NCBI GenBank assembly: GCA_017404665.1
Contig: JAFRBX010000015.1
Span: 62,001 to 126,000 of the forward strand
Source of the DNA: Ruminococcus sp.
GTDB taxonomy: Bacteria; Bacillota; Clostridia; Oscillospirales; Acutalibacteraceae
Length of the DNA stretch: 64,000 nt
Reading direction: 5' to 3'
The position numbers and the translations under genes were made by a program. The notes beneath the pieces were generated by a model, which had not been told where the DNA came from, searched no databases, and saw only the letters and a program-made list of their open reading frames with translations. Shown here piece by piece: positions 8,810 through 15,780 of this stretch (position 1 is the stretch's first letter; each line of letters begins with the position of its first letter).

Positions 8810-8853
8810 AGTATACCCCGTTATAACCCCTTTGTCAACACAAAAAGGGGTTA
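8810..8853 (-). promoter_or_regulatory. Promoter and operator of the AAA ATPase gene
   Basis: On the minus strand TTGACA (8838-8833) and TATACT (8815-8810) are separated by exactly 17 bases. The inverted repeat TAACCCCTTT / AAAGGGGTTA (8824-8833 and 8844-8853) brackets the -35 box, so a repressor bound there would block polymerase. Further GGGG/CCCC-rich half sites flank it. Confidence 0.8.
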
Positions 8854-8860
8854 CAGGGGG

Positions 8861-9325
8861 TTATACTTGTACAGCTATCACAATAATGCGGTCATCATAG
8901 CTTGTATTTGTACAGGTAGAGAGTGTGATCAGCTTCTGTCCGAACTGAGGTTGTTTTCCTACGGTATAGAGTGCTCTTTGCGTAATATTTGCAACCTTCT
9001 GATCATAATACTCCTTGTTGGGAGCGTCCTTGAGGTTGTAAAACATATCGTCGCGCAGGACTCTTACAGCAGCATAAAAGCTGTAGCGTTTTGCGCCCTG
9101 TTCGGTTTCAAGTTGGATGGTCGGATGCTCCTGCGCAAAACCCTTGCTCTCATAATTGAGCAGGGGTGCAAAAATCGTACCCGAATTCATATCGTGACCG
9201 TAAATGATCAGATTATCACTGTAGGTAGTACAGCCTGCATCAAGGAAAGGTACACCAGAAACGCTGTAGTCTCCGTAGAAGCTCCGATTAAGATATTTTT
9301 CGGGATCGTTCGGAGTATGCATGGA
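8861..9325 (-). pseudogene. C-terminal fragment of a class B sortase
   Basis: The minus-strand frame reads HTPNDPEKYLNRSFYGDYS, then VPFLDAGC, IIYGHDMNSGTIF, KLITLSTC and DDRIIVIA. These are the class B sortase segments up to the C-terminus, including catalytic His (YGHDM), Cys (STC) and Arg (DDRI). The N-terminal membrane anchor and first strands are missing: upstream of about 9325 the frame becomes antisense to a MobV relaxase. It has no ribosome site of its own. Together with the two class C sortases it suggests that a surface-protein locus was broken up here. It is unlikely to be expressed as an active enzyme. Confidence 0.8.
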
Positions 9326-10486
9326 AATGTGAATGTTGAACCGGAACGGATACCGATGAACATTCATTTCAAAAGTCCGGGCGACAAAAGCTATATGGAC
9401 ATTCTCAGAGAAATGGAAACCGACGGAAGAATATCGCGTCGAGGTCTGAGAGCCTACGCGGTGCTGTTCGATGAAGTCATCTTCGATGTCAACACCATGT
9501 ACTTTGAGGAACGCGGCGGTTATGATTATGCAAAAGAGTTCTTCGCCGAAGCGTACCGTTACGCCTGTGAGAAATACGGAGAGGAAAATATCATCTCTGC
9601 GGTCATGCATGCCGACGAGATCAACAAGGCTGTCAGCGACGAGCTGGGGCATCCGGTGTACCACTACCATATGCACCTGATCGCTTTGCCGGTCGTCGAG
9701 AAAGAAATTCGTTGGAGCAAGCGGTGAAAAGATTCCGAATTAGTCGGAAAGGTCAAAGAGGTCATTCATCAGATCAGCCATTCCAAAAAATGGGAATCAC
9801 GCGAGCCGATGCTGGACGATCACGGCGAGCCGATCATGAGAAAAAACGGCAAGCCGAAGTTCCGACCGTCCTACAGTATCTTGCAGGATGAATTCTATCT
9901 GCATATGACCGAGCACGGCTTCAAGGGCTTTGATCGCGGTAAGGAGGGCAGTACAGCGGAGCATCTGACCTCTCTGCAATATCAAATCGAAAAGGATAAA
10001 GAGCGCCTTGCAAAAATCGACCGCAGTATTCAACGGGCGCAGCATGAGTACGAGCCCGCGAATGCAGTTCATAAAACCTATCAGGAAATAGAAACTGCCG
10101 GTAAGAAGAATCTTCTGACCGGCAATTATTCTGTCTCGAAGGATGATTATGAGCAGCTGACAGCCCTTGCAAAAGAGGGAATCACCAGCCGAAGAAAGAT
10201 CAATGACCTTCAAGAGAATATGGAATACTATCGGGATCAAGCCGACCGCTATCGGAGTGCATATCACCGTCTGCGAGACAGCTACGACAAGCTGGTAGAG
10301 AAATGCCGTCCGTTTCTTGATGCGCTGGAGCATTTTCCTGATGCGGTCCGTAAATTTGTCGATCACATCCGTGAGCTGTTCTCGGAAAAGGAGCGTGCTG
10401 AGAGAACAAAGCAAAATGCAATACCGGCTGAAAAGAATAAGTCCGCCGCTCGCCGTTCAAAATCAAGAAGCGGTCAGGAGAGATAA
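9325..10486 (+). pseudogene. MobV/Pre relaxase remnant: 5' truncated, internal TGA
   Basis: The plus-strand frame begins without a start or ribosome site at about PMNIHFKSPGDKSYMD and continues VLFDEVIFDVNTMYF, GGYDYAKEFFAEAYRYACEK and HPVYHYHMHLIALPVV, the MobV/plasmid-recombination relaxase family. The HxHxH-like VYHYHMH contributes metal ligands for nicking. At 9725-9727 a TGA interrupts ...WSKR/KDSELVGKV in the same frame, where relatives carry a sense codon (Cys expected); the frame then stays open to 10486 through a long coiled-coil C-terminus. The first half of the family's N-terminal domain is missing. It therefore cannot mobilise DNA. It is joined back to back with the sortase B remnant. 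Confidence 0.85.
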
Positions 10487-10557
10487 CATTTTCGACGGGA
10501 GCCAAGACTTATTGACCTCTTGACTATTTGTAATAAGAAGTATTTTACGCCTGCCTA

Positions 10558-10627
10558 TTGACATGGTACTCCTCTGGGAGTATAATACAATTAAAGCAAA
10601 ATATACTCCTAAAGGAGTATAAGGAGG
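10558..10627 (+). promoter_or_regulatory. Consensus promoter with two palindromic operators for the DUF3990/HTH pair
   Basis: TTGACA at 10558-10563 and TATAAT at 10581-10586 with a 17-base spacer form a perfect sigma-A promoter. Operator 1, TACTCC-TCTG-GGAGTA (10567-10582), fills the spacer and enters the -10 box. Operator 2, TATACTCC-TAAA-GGAGTATA (10602-10621), lies in the leader and runs into the AAGGAGG ribosome site (10621-10627). Their centres are 37 bases apart. The shared half site TACTCC and matching 4-base gap suggest one dimeric repressor, probably the HTH protein encoded second in the operon. Confidence 0.85.
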
Positions 10628-10634
10628 TGTTGTC

Positions 10635-11312
10635 ATGATTCAGCGTATTTATCACGGCTCAAAGGACATTATCAAGAAGCCTAAATTCGGTTACGGTAAG
10701 GCATATAACGATTACGGTCTCGGATTTTACTGCACCGATTCCATCGACGTGGCAAAGGAATGGGGCGTTGCCCCCGACCGCAATGGATATGCAAATATCT
10801 ATGATATTGAAACGGAAGGACTGTCAGTTCTTGACCTTAACGGTGAAGATTACTTTATCCTTCATTGGCTGGCTGTCTTGCTGAAAAACCGCGAATTCGA
10901 TATTCCGTCCGGTCTCGCCTACGACGCGAGAGAGTATATCTTGGAGAACTTTCTGATCGATTACTCCAAAGCGGATATCATGATCGGATACCGTGCAGAT
11001 GACAGCTACTTTTCCTTTGCGCAGGATTTCATCAACGGTACGATCTCATACCGACAGCTTAACAACGCCATGCACTTAGGTAAGCTCGGTCAGCAAATCG
11101 TTCTGAAGAGTAAAACAGCTTTTGACCGCATACAATATGTCGGGAACGAGATCGCTCTCTACAGCGAGTGGTATGCGAAGAAAGAATACCGCGACAAGGC
11201 GGCTCGCAGAGAATACTTTGACACCGAACGCAATCGGCGTCAAAGAGGCGACCTGTACATCACCACTATCATGGACGAGGAGATGAAGCCAAATGATCCA
11301 CGCTTACGATAA
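10635..11312 (+). CDS. DUF3990 protein, probable ADP-ribosyltransferase-fold toxin
   Basis: A 225-residue protein matching DUF3990, a family I understand to share the ADP-ribosyltransferase fold. Visible motifs are IYHGSKDII (His7-Gly8-Ser9, placed like the NAD-binding first strand motif), GLGFYCTDS...AKEWG at 28-44 (second strand motif, with a Tyr) and GQQIVLKSKTAFDRI at 152-166, whose Gln would take the third catalytic position. It opens a two-gene operon directly behind a perfect promoter with twin operators and overlaps the HTH gene by 20 bases. That layout is typical of toxin-antitoxin modules. Toxicity and target are inference; a non-toxic modifying enzyme is possible. Confidence 0.75.
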   Translation: MIQRIYHGSKDIIKKPKFGYGKAYNDYGLGFYCTDSIDVAKEWGVAPDRNGYANIYDIETEGLSVLDLNGEDYFILHWLAVLLKNREFDIPSGLAYDAREYILENFLIDYSKADIMIGYRADDSYFSFAQDFINGTISYRQLNNAMHLGKLGQQIVLKSKTAFDRIQYVGNEIALYSEWYAKKEYRDKAARREYFDTERNRRQRGDLYITTIMDEEMKPNDPRLR

Positions 11313-11943
11313 AATGTATTTGGAAAAGGCTCGCGTTGCGCTGGGGCGTATGCTGGATTTTGCCGTTTATGATCTTCACATGGATCTGCGTGAGTTTTGG
11401 GCAAGTTTTCTGAACAGCGAGGTATGCAAGCGGTTTGAGAAAGGCGATTCCTCTCTGCTAGCAGGGATGTCCGGTATTGAAATGGCTTATGCCGTTCTCG
11501 GCGACAGTGTTCAGCGTGTGAAAGCAAGACCTACTGCCGATCGTTCCGAAGAATACTGGTTGGGATGGGCATTGGCTTACTATCAGTGGGATACCGGTAT
11601 CGCGTTCAAGGATATTTTTGACGCAGAGGATATTCTCAAAATCAAAGTACTGTATTCTCCGTATCATGAAATGGATATAAGGCATTTTTGCGATTTGCTG
11701 AATGAGATGTATCTCGGCAAAAAACCAATTACAAACTTAAAGCGATACCGTCTGAAAGCCGGTCTGAGCCAATCGCAGCTCGCAGAGGAAAGCGGTGTGC
11801 CTCTTCGGACAATCCAGCAATACGAACAGCGACAGAAAAACATCAATATGGCGCGAGCGGAGTATATCATTCGACTGGCTAAGGTCCTCTACTGTGAGCC
11901 GGAGGACCTTTTGGAAAAGCTGCCGAACACTTCCGATATGTAA
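11293..11943 (+). CDS. HTH_3 DNA-binding protein, probable antitoxin/autorepressor
   Basis: A 216-residue protein. Residues 148-190 are a Cro/C1-type helix-turn-helix (LKAGLSQSQLAEESGVPLRT, then IQQYEQRQKNI). The 145-residue N-terminal region is helical and contains EYWLGWALAYYQWDTG; I do not recognise it as a named domain, and it is the likely partner-binding part. The ATG at 11293 lies inside the end of the DUF3990 gene, with GAGGAG at 11277-11282 as ribosome site, so translation is coupled. By analogy with type II toxin-antitoxin pairs the HTH would bind the two TACTCC operators upstream and the N-terminal region would neutralise the DUF3990 protein. An antitoxin encoded after its toxin is the less common order. 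Confidence 0.75.
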   Translation: MIHAYDKMYLEKARVALGRMLDFAVYDLHMDLREFWASFLNSEVCKRFEKGDSSLLAGMSGIEMAYAVLGDSVQRVKARPTADRSEEYWLGWALAYYQWDTGIAFKDIFDAEDILKIKVLYSPYHEMDIRHFCDLLNEMYLGKKPITNLKRYRLKAGLSQSQLAEESGVPLRTIQQYEQRQKNINMARAEYIIRLAKVLYCEPEDLLEKLPNTSDM

Positions 11944-11961
11944 AATCACTTACAAATACGC

Positions 11962-12002
11962 ACAGCCTCTCTTCCGAGAAATCGGATGGGAGGCTGTTTT
12001 CT
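11962..12002 (+). terminator. Terminator of the DUF3990/HTH operon
   Basis: CAGCCTCtCttCCGA pairs with TCGGatGgGAGGCTG around GAAA and is followed by TTTTCTAAT. It starts 19 bases after the HTH stop codon. Confidence 0.85.
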
Positions 12003-12032
12003 AATATTCTATGTGTGCTCATGATATTCCGT

Positions 12033-12093
12033 ACATCTATCAAAAATCAATTCATCTATCAAATTTGCAATTATTTTTGATAGATGTTTTTTT
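12033..12093 (+). terminator. Second strong hairpin with T-run
   Basis: ACATCTATCAAAAAT (12033-12047) is perfectly complementary to ATTTTTGATAGATGT (12073-12087), followed by TTTTTTT. A further CATCTATCAAA copy lies in the loop. It sits between convergent genes and would stop any read-through from the left; on the minus strand there is no T-run. Confidence 0.6.
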
Positions 12094-12095
12094 AC

Positions 12096-13139
12096 TTAAT
12101 ATTTCAATCGTTCTATCGGCACACAGAAAAGCTGCGGAAACAACGACGCCTGATGAACGCACCAGTCGCTGAAGCGATTCACGCTGAAAACAAACAAAGT
12201 GACATCGTCATCAAGTGTTCCGTATGTTAGCGCCGCATTGATATAATAATCCATTTCCTTCTTTGTATATTTCTCATCAACCGAACGCGGGAATACACAC
12301 AGCAGAGTACGATAGCCCTTTCGGATAACACAATCAAATGTCAGTTTGAACCCGCTGATATGCTTTAGGTGCAGCGGTTTGGTAAATCCCTTAGTATAGT
12401 GATTAAAGAGTAAATAGCGATCCTTGTTAAATTGATTAAAAACGTATCTGATACAGCTTTCATGTAATGCAGGGATCGCAACAAGTTTATCTATTGATTC
12501 AACAACGCGGTCATAAATCGCTTGTGGATTCACAATTTGTAGTGTCTGATTCTGATAGATATAGTGATACCAGCTGTCAAGATAACTGTTTGTCAGATAG
12601 TAGCGTGCATACCCGTTCGGCTTTTCTTTTTCAGCATACACCAATCCCGCTTTGATCAGGGCTTCAAGGTATTTTCCGCATTTGTTATTCGGAAAGCCGA
12701 TGGCTTTTGCGATTTCGCTGAGTCTATGCTTCCCGAGAGCGATCTGATACATCAGCGGCTGATAGCTTTCCGGCGAGCGAAACAGCCCTGTGAGGATTTT
12801 TGGCAGCAGAGATGAAAATGCGGAACCGTGCTGCAATATTTTTTTCAGATTGTCCTCATATGATAACGCCGCATCCAGCTCTTTTGCTACCGCGGGAATA
12901 CCGCCTGTCAATCCGTGCAGTCTTACAATAGCAGACCTATCAAAGGTCGGAAAGCTTTTAATATAGTCTGCAAGTGATCGAGGCGTAATGTTTCCGGGCT
13001 TGTGCATCATTCTGGGAGCTTCCGTAACCACATAAGCGATATTGGTATGCTTCGGCTCGCCCACATCATCCAAAGCCTTATAAAAGCTGTTATAGGCTTC
13101 ATTTTCCGCGTCTGTGTCCAGAATCAGCAGATGAAGCAC
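12096..13139 (-). pseudogene. C-terminal part of an archaeal-type ATPase (AAA plus winged helix, DUF234-like)
   Basis: The 347-residue frame starts in the middle of an ATPase domain (LLILDTDAENEAYNSF; then LTGGIPAVAKELD, the lid of archaeal-type STAND ATPases). It continues through a winged-helix region (HRLSEIAKAIGFPNNKCGKY and LEALIKAGLVY) and a C-terminal domain ending VFSVNRFSDWCVHQ, which resembles the nuclease-like DUF234 part. No Walker A or Walker B is present and no ribosome site precedes the first ATG, so the first 150 or so residues have been lost. The upstream sequence (13140-13500) contains no match to the missing part. Probably a pseudogene left by the same rearrangements that broke its neighbours. 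Confidence 0.7.
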
Positions 13140-13521
13140 TATATTAAAAGCCGTAAAATCGGCTATCTAGTGAGGGCACATTTTTTAAGACCTTGTTATG
13201 CTGAACCTTGAAAAAAGAATAATATGATATTTTTCTACTTTCTCTGTGGTGTGTGAAACACGAGAACCACACAAGCTACATGAGCGAACGCTCCAACGGA
13301 GCCTTCAGGACTCAGACGGTACGGATGCAGCCGTGCCGAAGGCGATGACAACCGCAGCAGGATAATGATACTTCCGTCCAGTCACAGCCCGAGCGTGATA
13401 AAACCGTCGCAGGCAATGAGGGCGGCCGCGGGAGATCCTCGCGGCGGTGAAAACCGATGGGCTGATGCACAGCCGGAGAATATCAATGACAAAAACTAAA
13501 ACTAACAAGGAGTTTATTTTT
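13140..13521. other. Non-coding remnant region before the integration module
   Basis: It contains a hairpin TGTGGTGTGTGAAACACGAG / AACCACA near 13246-13275 and a GC-rich stretch (13290-13460) whose plus-strand frame (QPQQDNDTSVQSQPERDK, then a Gly/Arg-rich end) could be the tail of a lost mobilisation or replication protein. No start, ribosome site or family match is visible. I tested for group II intron domain V and found nothing convincing. Confidence 0.35.
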
Positions 13522-13659
13522 ATGGAAAGAAACCATTTATTCATTACAAACAACTCATTCCGGCTGACAGCAGTTGTAACTGTTCCCGCCGGAGAAAACG
13601 ATTCTTTTACAACCCGAAAGGAGGAATATGATGTCTGCGAGAATGAGAACGATTCCTAA
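13522..13659 (+). CDS. Possible 45-residue small protein before the excisionase
   Basis: ATG at 13522 preceded by AAGGAG at 13507-13512 opens a 45-codon frame, MERNHLFITNNSFRLTAV, with an acidic end (ENENDS). It overlaps the excisionase start by 29 bases, which would give translational coupling. I do not recognise the family. Such short acidic genes are frequent in front of xis-int modules, but size and composition alone do not prove that it is expressed. Confidence 0.35.
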   Translation: MERNHLFITNNSFRLTAVVTVPAGENDSFTTRKEEYDVCENENDS

Positions 13660-13831
13660 AGCATACGAGGAAATCAAAGCGATCGACCCTAATACAAGCC
13701 TTACGCTCAGAGCGTTAAGGCGTATGGTCAGCAACGGAGAGATCCCCGTAGTGAATATTGCATCCAAAAGATTGATCAATTTAGATTTGCTTTTAGATAA
13801 GCTGTCATGTTATAATAATGATGCTGCTTGA
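13631..13831 (+). CDS. Excisionase-like small DNA-binding protein
   Basis: A 66-residue protein: MSARMRTIPKAYEEIKAIDP, then LTLRALRRMVSNGEIPVV and KRLINLDLLLDKL. This is the winged MerR/excisionase-type fold found just before Tn916-family integrases, where Xis bends the element ends to favour excision. An AAAGGAGG site at 13617-13624 suits the ATG at 13631 better than the ATG at 13628. It is followed after 30 bases by the integrase gene, so the two form one module. Family-level call is good; direct excision activity is inferred from position. Confidence 0.8.
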   Translation: MSARMRTIPKAYEEIKAIDPNTSLTLRALRRMVSNGEIPVVNIASKRLINLDLLLDKLSCYNNDAA

Positions 13832-13861
13832 GCTTAACTGTTCGGAAAAGAGGTTAAGCAC

Positions 13862-15100
13862 ATGACAATCAGAAAAAGAACATCTAAAAAGGGCGTCGTT
13901 TCCTATCAGTTTCGGGTCAGTCTAGGTTACAAGGACAGTCAGCAGATCATCCGAACCATGACATGGACTCCTGACGGGAAAATGACGCCCAGGCAAATCG
14001 AAAAGGAGGTAACCCGACAAAGCGTTCTGTTTGAGGAACGCGCAAACGCCGAATACCAAAAGGAACTGGAAATCGAACAAGATCTTCGTAAAAAGGAAGA
14101 AAATGAGATCGAGTACGCTAAAGACCACACCACCTTCAAAGAATTAGCTGAGGAATGGATGGAGCTACAGCTTGACAGCATGAAGTATAAAAAGAGCACC
14201 ATCACAAAGCTACTGGAATGTAAGGAAAGAACCTATAAAGCAATCGGGGATGTACTGGTCAGTAAGATCACGTTTCGGATGGTACAAGCCTTTATCACAT
14301 CCTTAGGCAAAAAGGGTGTGAACAAGCATACCAGTGGCGGCTTGTCCGTAAAGAGTCAAAAGTCGTATCTGACCTTTGTCAGCGATGTTATGCTTTATGC
14401 AAAGCGCTGCGGTCTCATAGATGTCAATCCCTGTCGAGATATTGTATTCACACAATCTCAAAAAAGGGAAAAGGTCATCTATTCTCTTGATGAAGCGAAA
14501 GAAGTCTTAGCGGCGATCAACAGCAAGGCTCCGTTATCGTACAAGCTGTTTTTCAACCTTCTGGCTTTTTCCGGTATGCGAAAGGGCGAAGCGTTAGGCT
14601 TAGAGTACAAGGATATTGATTTTGAGAAATCTATCTTGACGATCAGCAGAACGTCTAACTATCATCACGGCTTTGGCACTTATACCGACACTCCGAAAAC
14701 AAAGTCCAGCTACCGTTCACTGTATGTTCAACCGTTTTTTCTCGATCTGATCCGTCAACTCCAAGAAGAACAGAAGGCAGAAGCTGAAAAATGCGGCGAT
14801 CAATGGGTAGAAAGCGACAGGCTGTTCGTCAGCTGGTGCGGCAAGCCGCTGAATCCGAATATGCCCTATAAGTGGTTACAGGATTTTCTGGAAAAGGAAA
14901 ACATTCCGTTCCACGGCCTGCACTCATTTAGGCATTTTGTAGCAACTCAGGCGTTAGCGGACGGCGTTGATGTCAAAGCTGTGTCGGCTATGCTCGGTCA
15001 CAGTCAGACCAGTACCACGCTGAATTTCTATGCCCATGCCGTTCAGCAGGCAAACGAAAAGGCGCTGAATCATGTCGCCGCACTGCTCCAAACGAGCTGA
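13862..15100 (+). CDS. int: Tyrosine recombinase / integrase, Tn916 type
   Basis: A 412-residue integrase of normal length. An N-terminal arm-binding region (about 1-60, TIRKRTSKKGVVSYQFRV) is followed by a SAM-like core-binding domain (about 90-185) and the catalytic domain. Catalytic residues are visible: Arg240 (FSGMRKGE), His354 and Arg357 (HSFRH), His380 (LGHSQTS) and the nucleophile Tyr390 (NFYAH). All are in place, so the enzyme looks functional. It lies 310 bases from the 3' end of a tRNA-Ser gene, the usual place for an integrase of a tRNA-targeting element. Direct repeats between the integrase and the tRNA gene probably mark its attachment site. Confidence 0.93.
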   Translation: MTIRKRTSKKGVVSYQFRVSLGYKDSQQIIRTMTWTPDGKMTPRQIEKEVTRQSVLFEERANAEYQKELEIEQDLRKKEENEIEYAKDHTTFKELAEEWMELQLDSMKYKKSTITKLLECKERTYKAIGDVLVSKITFRMVQAFITSLGKKGVNKHTSGGLSVKSQKSYLTFVSDVMLYAKRCGLIDVNPCRDIVFTQSQKREKVIYSLDEAKEVLAAINSKAPLSYKLFFNLLAFSGMRKGEALGLEYKDIDFEKSILTISRTSNYHHGFGTYTDTPKTKSSYRSLYVQPFFLDLIRQLQEEQKAEAEKCGDQWVESDRLFVSWCGKPLNPNMPYKWLQDFLEKENIPFHGLHSFRHFVATQALADGVDVKAVSAMLGHSQTSTTLNFYAHAVQQANEKALNHVAALLQTS

Positions 15101-15109
15101 ATGAAGGAC

Positions 15110-15429
15110 ACAGTAAAGGACACGGGTGGTTTTTGTACGTTTTCTTCGGCGGCAAAAGCACAGAAACGGCTTATTCAAGCCATTGTTCGGTTTGCGAGAT
15201 ATAAAAAAGGACAAGAGATTTTGACTATTCTGTCGAATCATGCAGAATCGTAGACTTTGCTGATTATCTATGTTGACGGTGTTCGACCGGTTCATAAAAA
15301 TCAAATCCTTTGATGCCCAAAATCGCAAAATAAAGGACACGGCAAAGGACACGGCGTTTTTTTAGCAAAAGAAAGAGCCCGGAAATGGCTTAAACAAGCC
15401 ATTTCCGGGTTGGCGGAGGACAAGAGATT
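15110..15429 (+). repeat. Imperfect direct repeat pair (att-like) between integrase and tRNA-Ser
   Basis: Two related stretches, 15110-15220 and 15338-15429, share in the same order: AAAGGACACGG, a T-rich run, GCAAAAG, a GGCTTA..CAAGCCATT hairpin, and the 12-mer GGACAAGAGATT (15209-15220 and 15418-15429). The right copy runs into the 3' end of the tRNA-Ser gene, so the 12-mer is part of the tRNA T-stem. The pair fits element ends laid down by two integration events at the same tRNA. Confidence 0.7.
15376..15409 (-). terminator. Terminator of the tRNA-Ser pair
   Basis: CCCGGAAATGGCTT pairs perfectly with AAGCCATTTCCGGG around a 4-base loop; on the minus strand it is followed by CTCTTTCTTTTG. 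It lies directly after the encoded CCA of the tRNA. Confidence 0.8.
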
Positions 15430-15500
15430 CGAACTCTCGCGCCGCGTTAGCGACCTACTCCCTTAGCAGGGGAGCCTCTTCACCACTTGAGTAATCCTCC
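15411..15500 (-). tRNA. tRNA-Ser (GCT anticodon)
   Basis: The minus strand folds as a class II tRNA with a long variable arm. The acceptor GGAGGAT pairs with GTCCTCC, with discriminator G and an encoded CCA (15413-15411). The anticodon loop is CTGCTAA (anticodon GCT, reading AGC/AGU), and the T arm contains GTTCGAATC. Its 3' end faces the integrase gene and appears to be the integration site. Confidence 0.95.
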
Positions 15501-15533
15501 ATGTATGTAAAGTTGATAACTTTAATATTCAAT

Positions 15534-15622
15534 TGGCGGAGAGAAAGGGATTCGAACCCTTGGTCCCTTGCGGGATCACTAGTTTTCAAGACTAGCTCCT
15601 TAAACCACTCGGACATCTCTCC
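15534..15622 (-). tRNA. tRNA-Ser (TGA anticodon)
   Basis: A second class II tRNA. The acceptor GGAGAGA pairs with its 3' partner, the anticodon loop is CTTGAAA (anticodon TGA, reading UCN), a long variable arm CCCGCAAGGGA follows, and the T loop is GTTCGAATC with encoded CCA at 15536-15534. It lies 33 bases upstream of the other tRNA-Ser and is probably co-transcribed with it. Confidence 0.95.
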
Positions 15623-15716
15623 ATAGAGCATATTGAATTTTATCATACCTGCGGCAAATTGTCAAGCAGTTTCCGATATCTTTTCTTGATAATCGCGCAT
15701 CTTTTCACGGCAGACA

Positions 15717-15750
15717 AACAAAAAGGCGGCAATCTCCCGGGACTGCCGCC
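15717..15750 (-). terminator. Terminator of the murI-DUF1934-argS operon
   Basis: On the minus strand GGCGGCA pairs with TGCCGCC around a 12-base loop and is followed by TTTTTGTTTG. It is located 30 bases after the argS stop codon. Confidence 0.88.
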
Positions 15751-15780
15751 GTATTTGTTTGTAGGATGGTGTATCGGCGC

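Noticed and set aside
9725-9727. TGA in the MobV frame as a recoded (selenocysteine or tryptophan) codon
   Set aside because: The window's other genes use TGA as a normal stop, no SECIS-like hairpin follows, and the relaxase is also missing its 5' part. A nonsense mutation is simpler.
10487-10634. A second promoter (TTGACC near 10512) for the DUF3990 operon
   Set aside because: No -10 box stands at a proper distance, and the perfect promoter at 10558-10586 is sufficient.
13140-13520. Group II intron or structured RNA
   Set aside because: Several hairpins are present, but no domain V-like sequence, no intron-encoded protein and no matching 5' and 3' ends were found.
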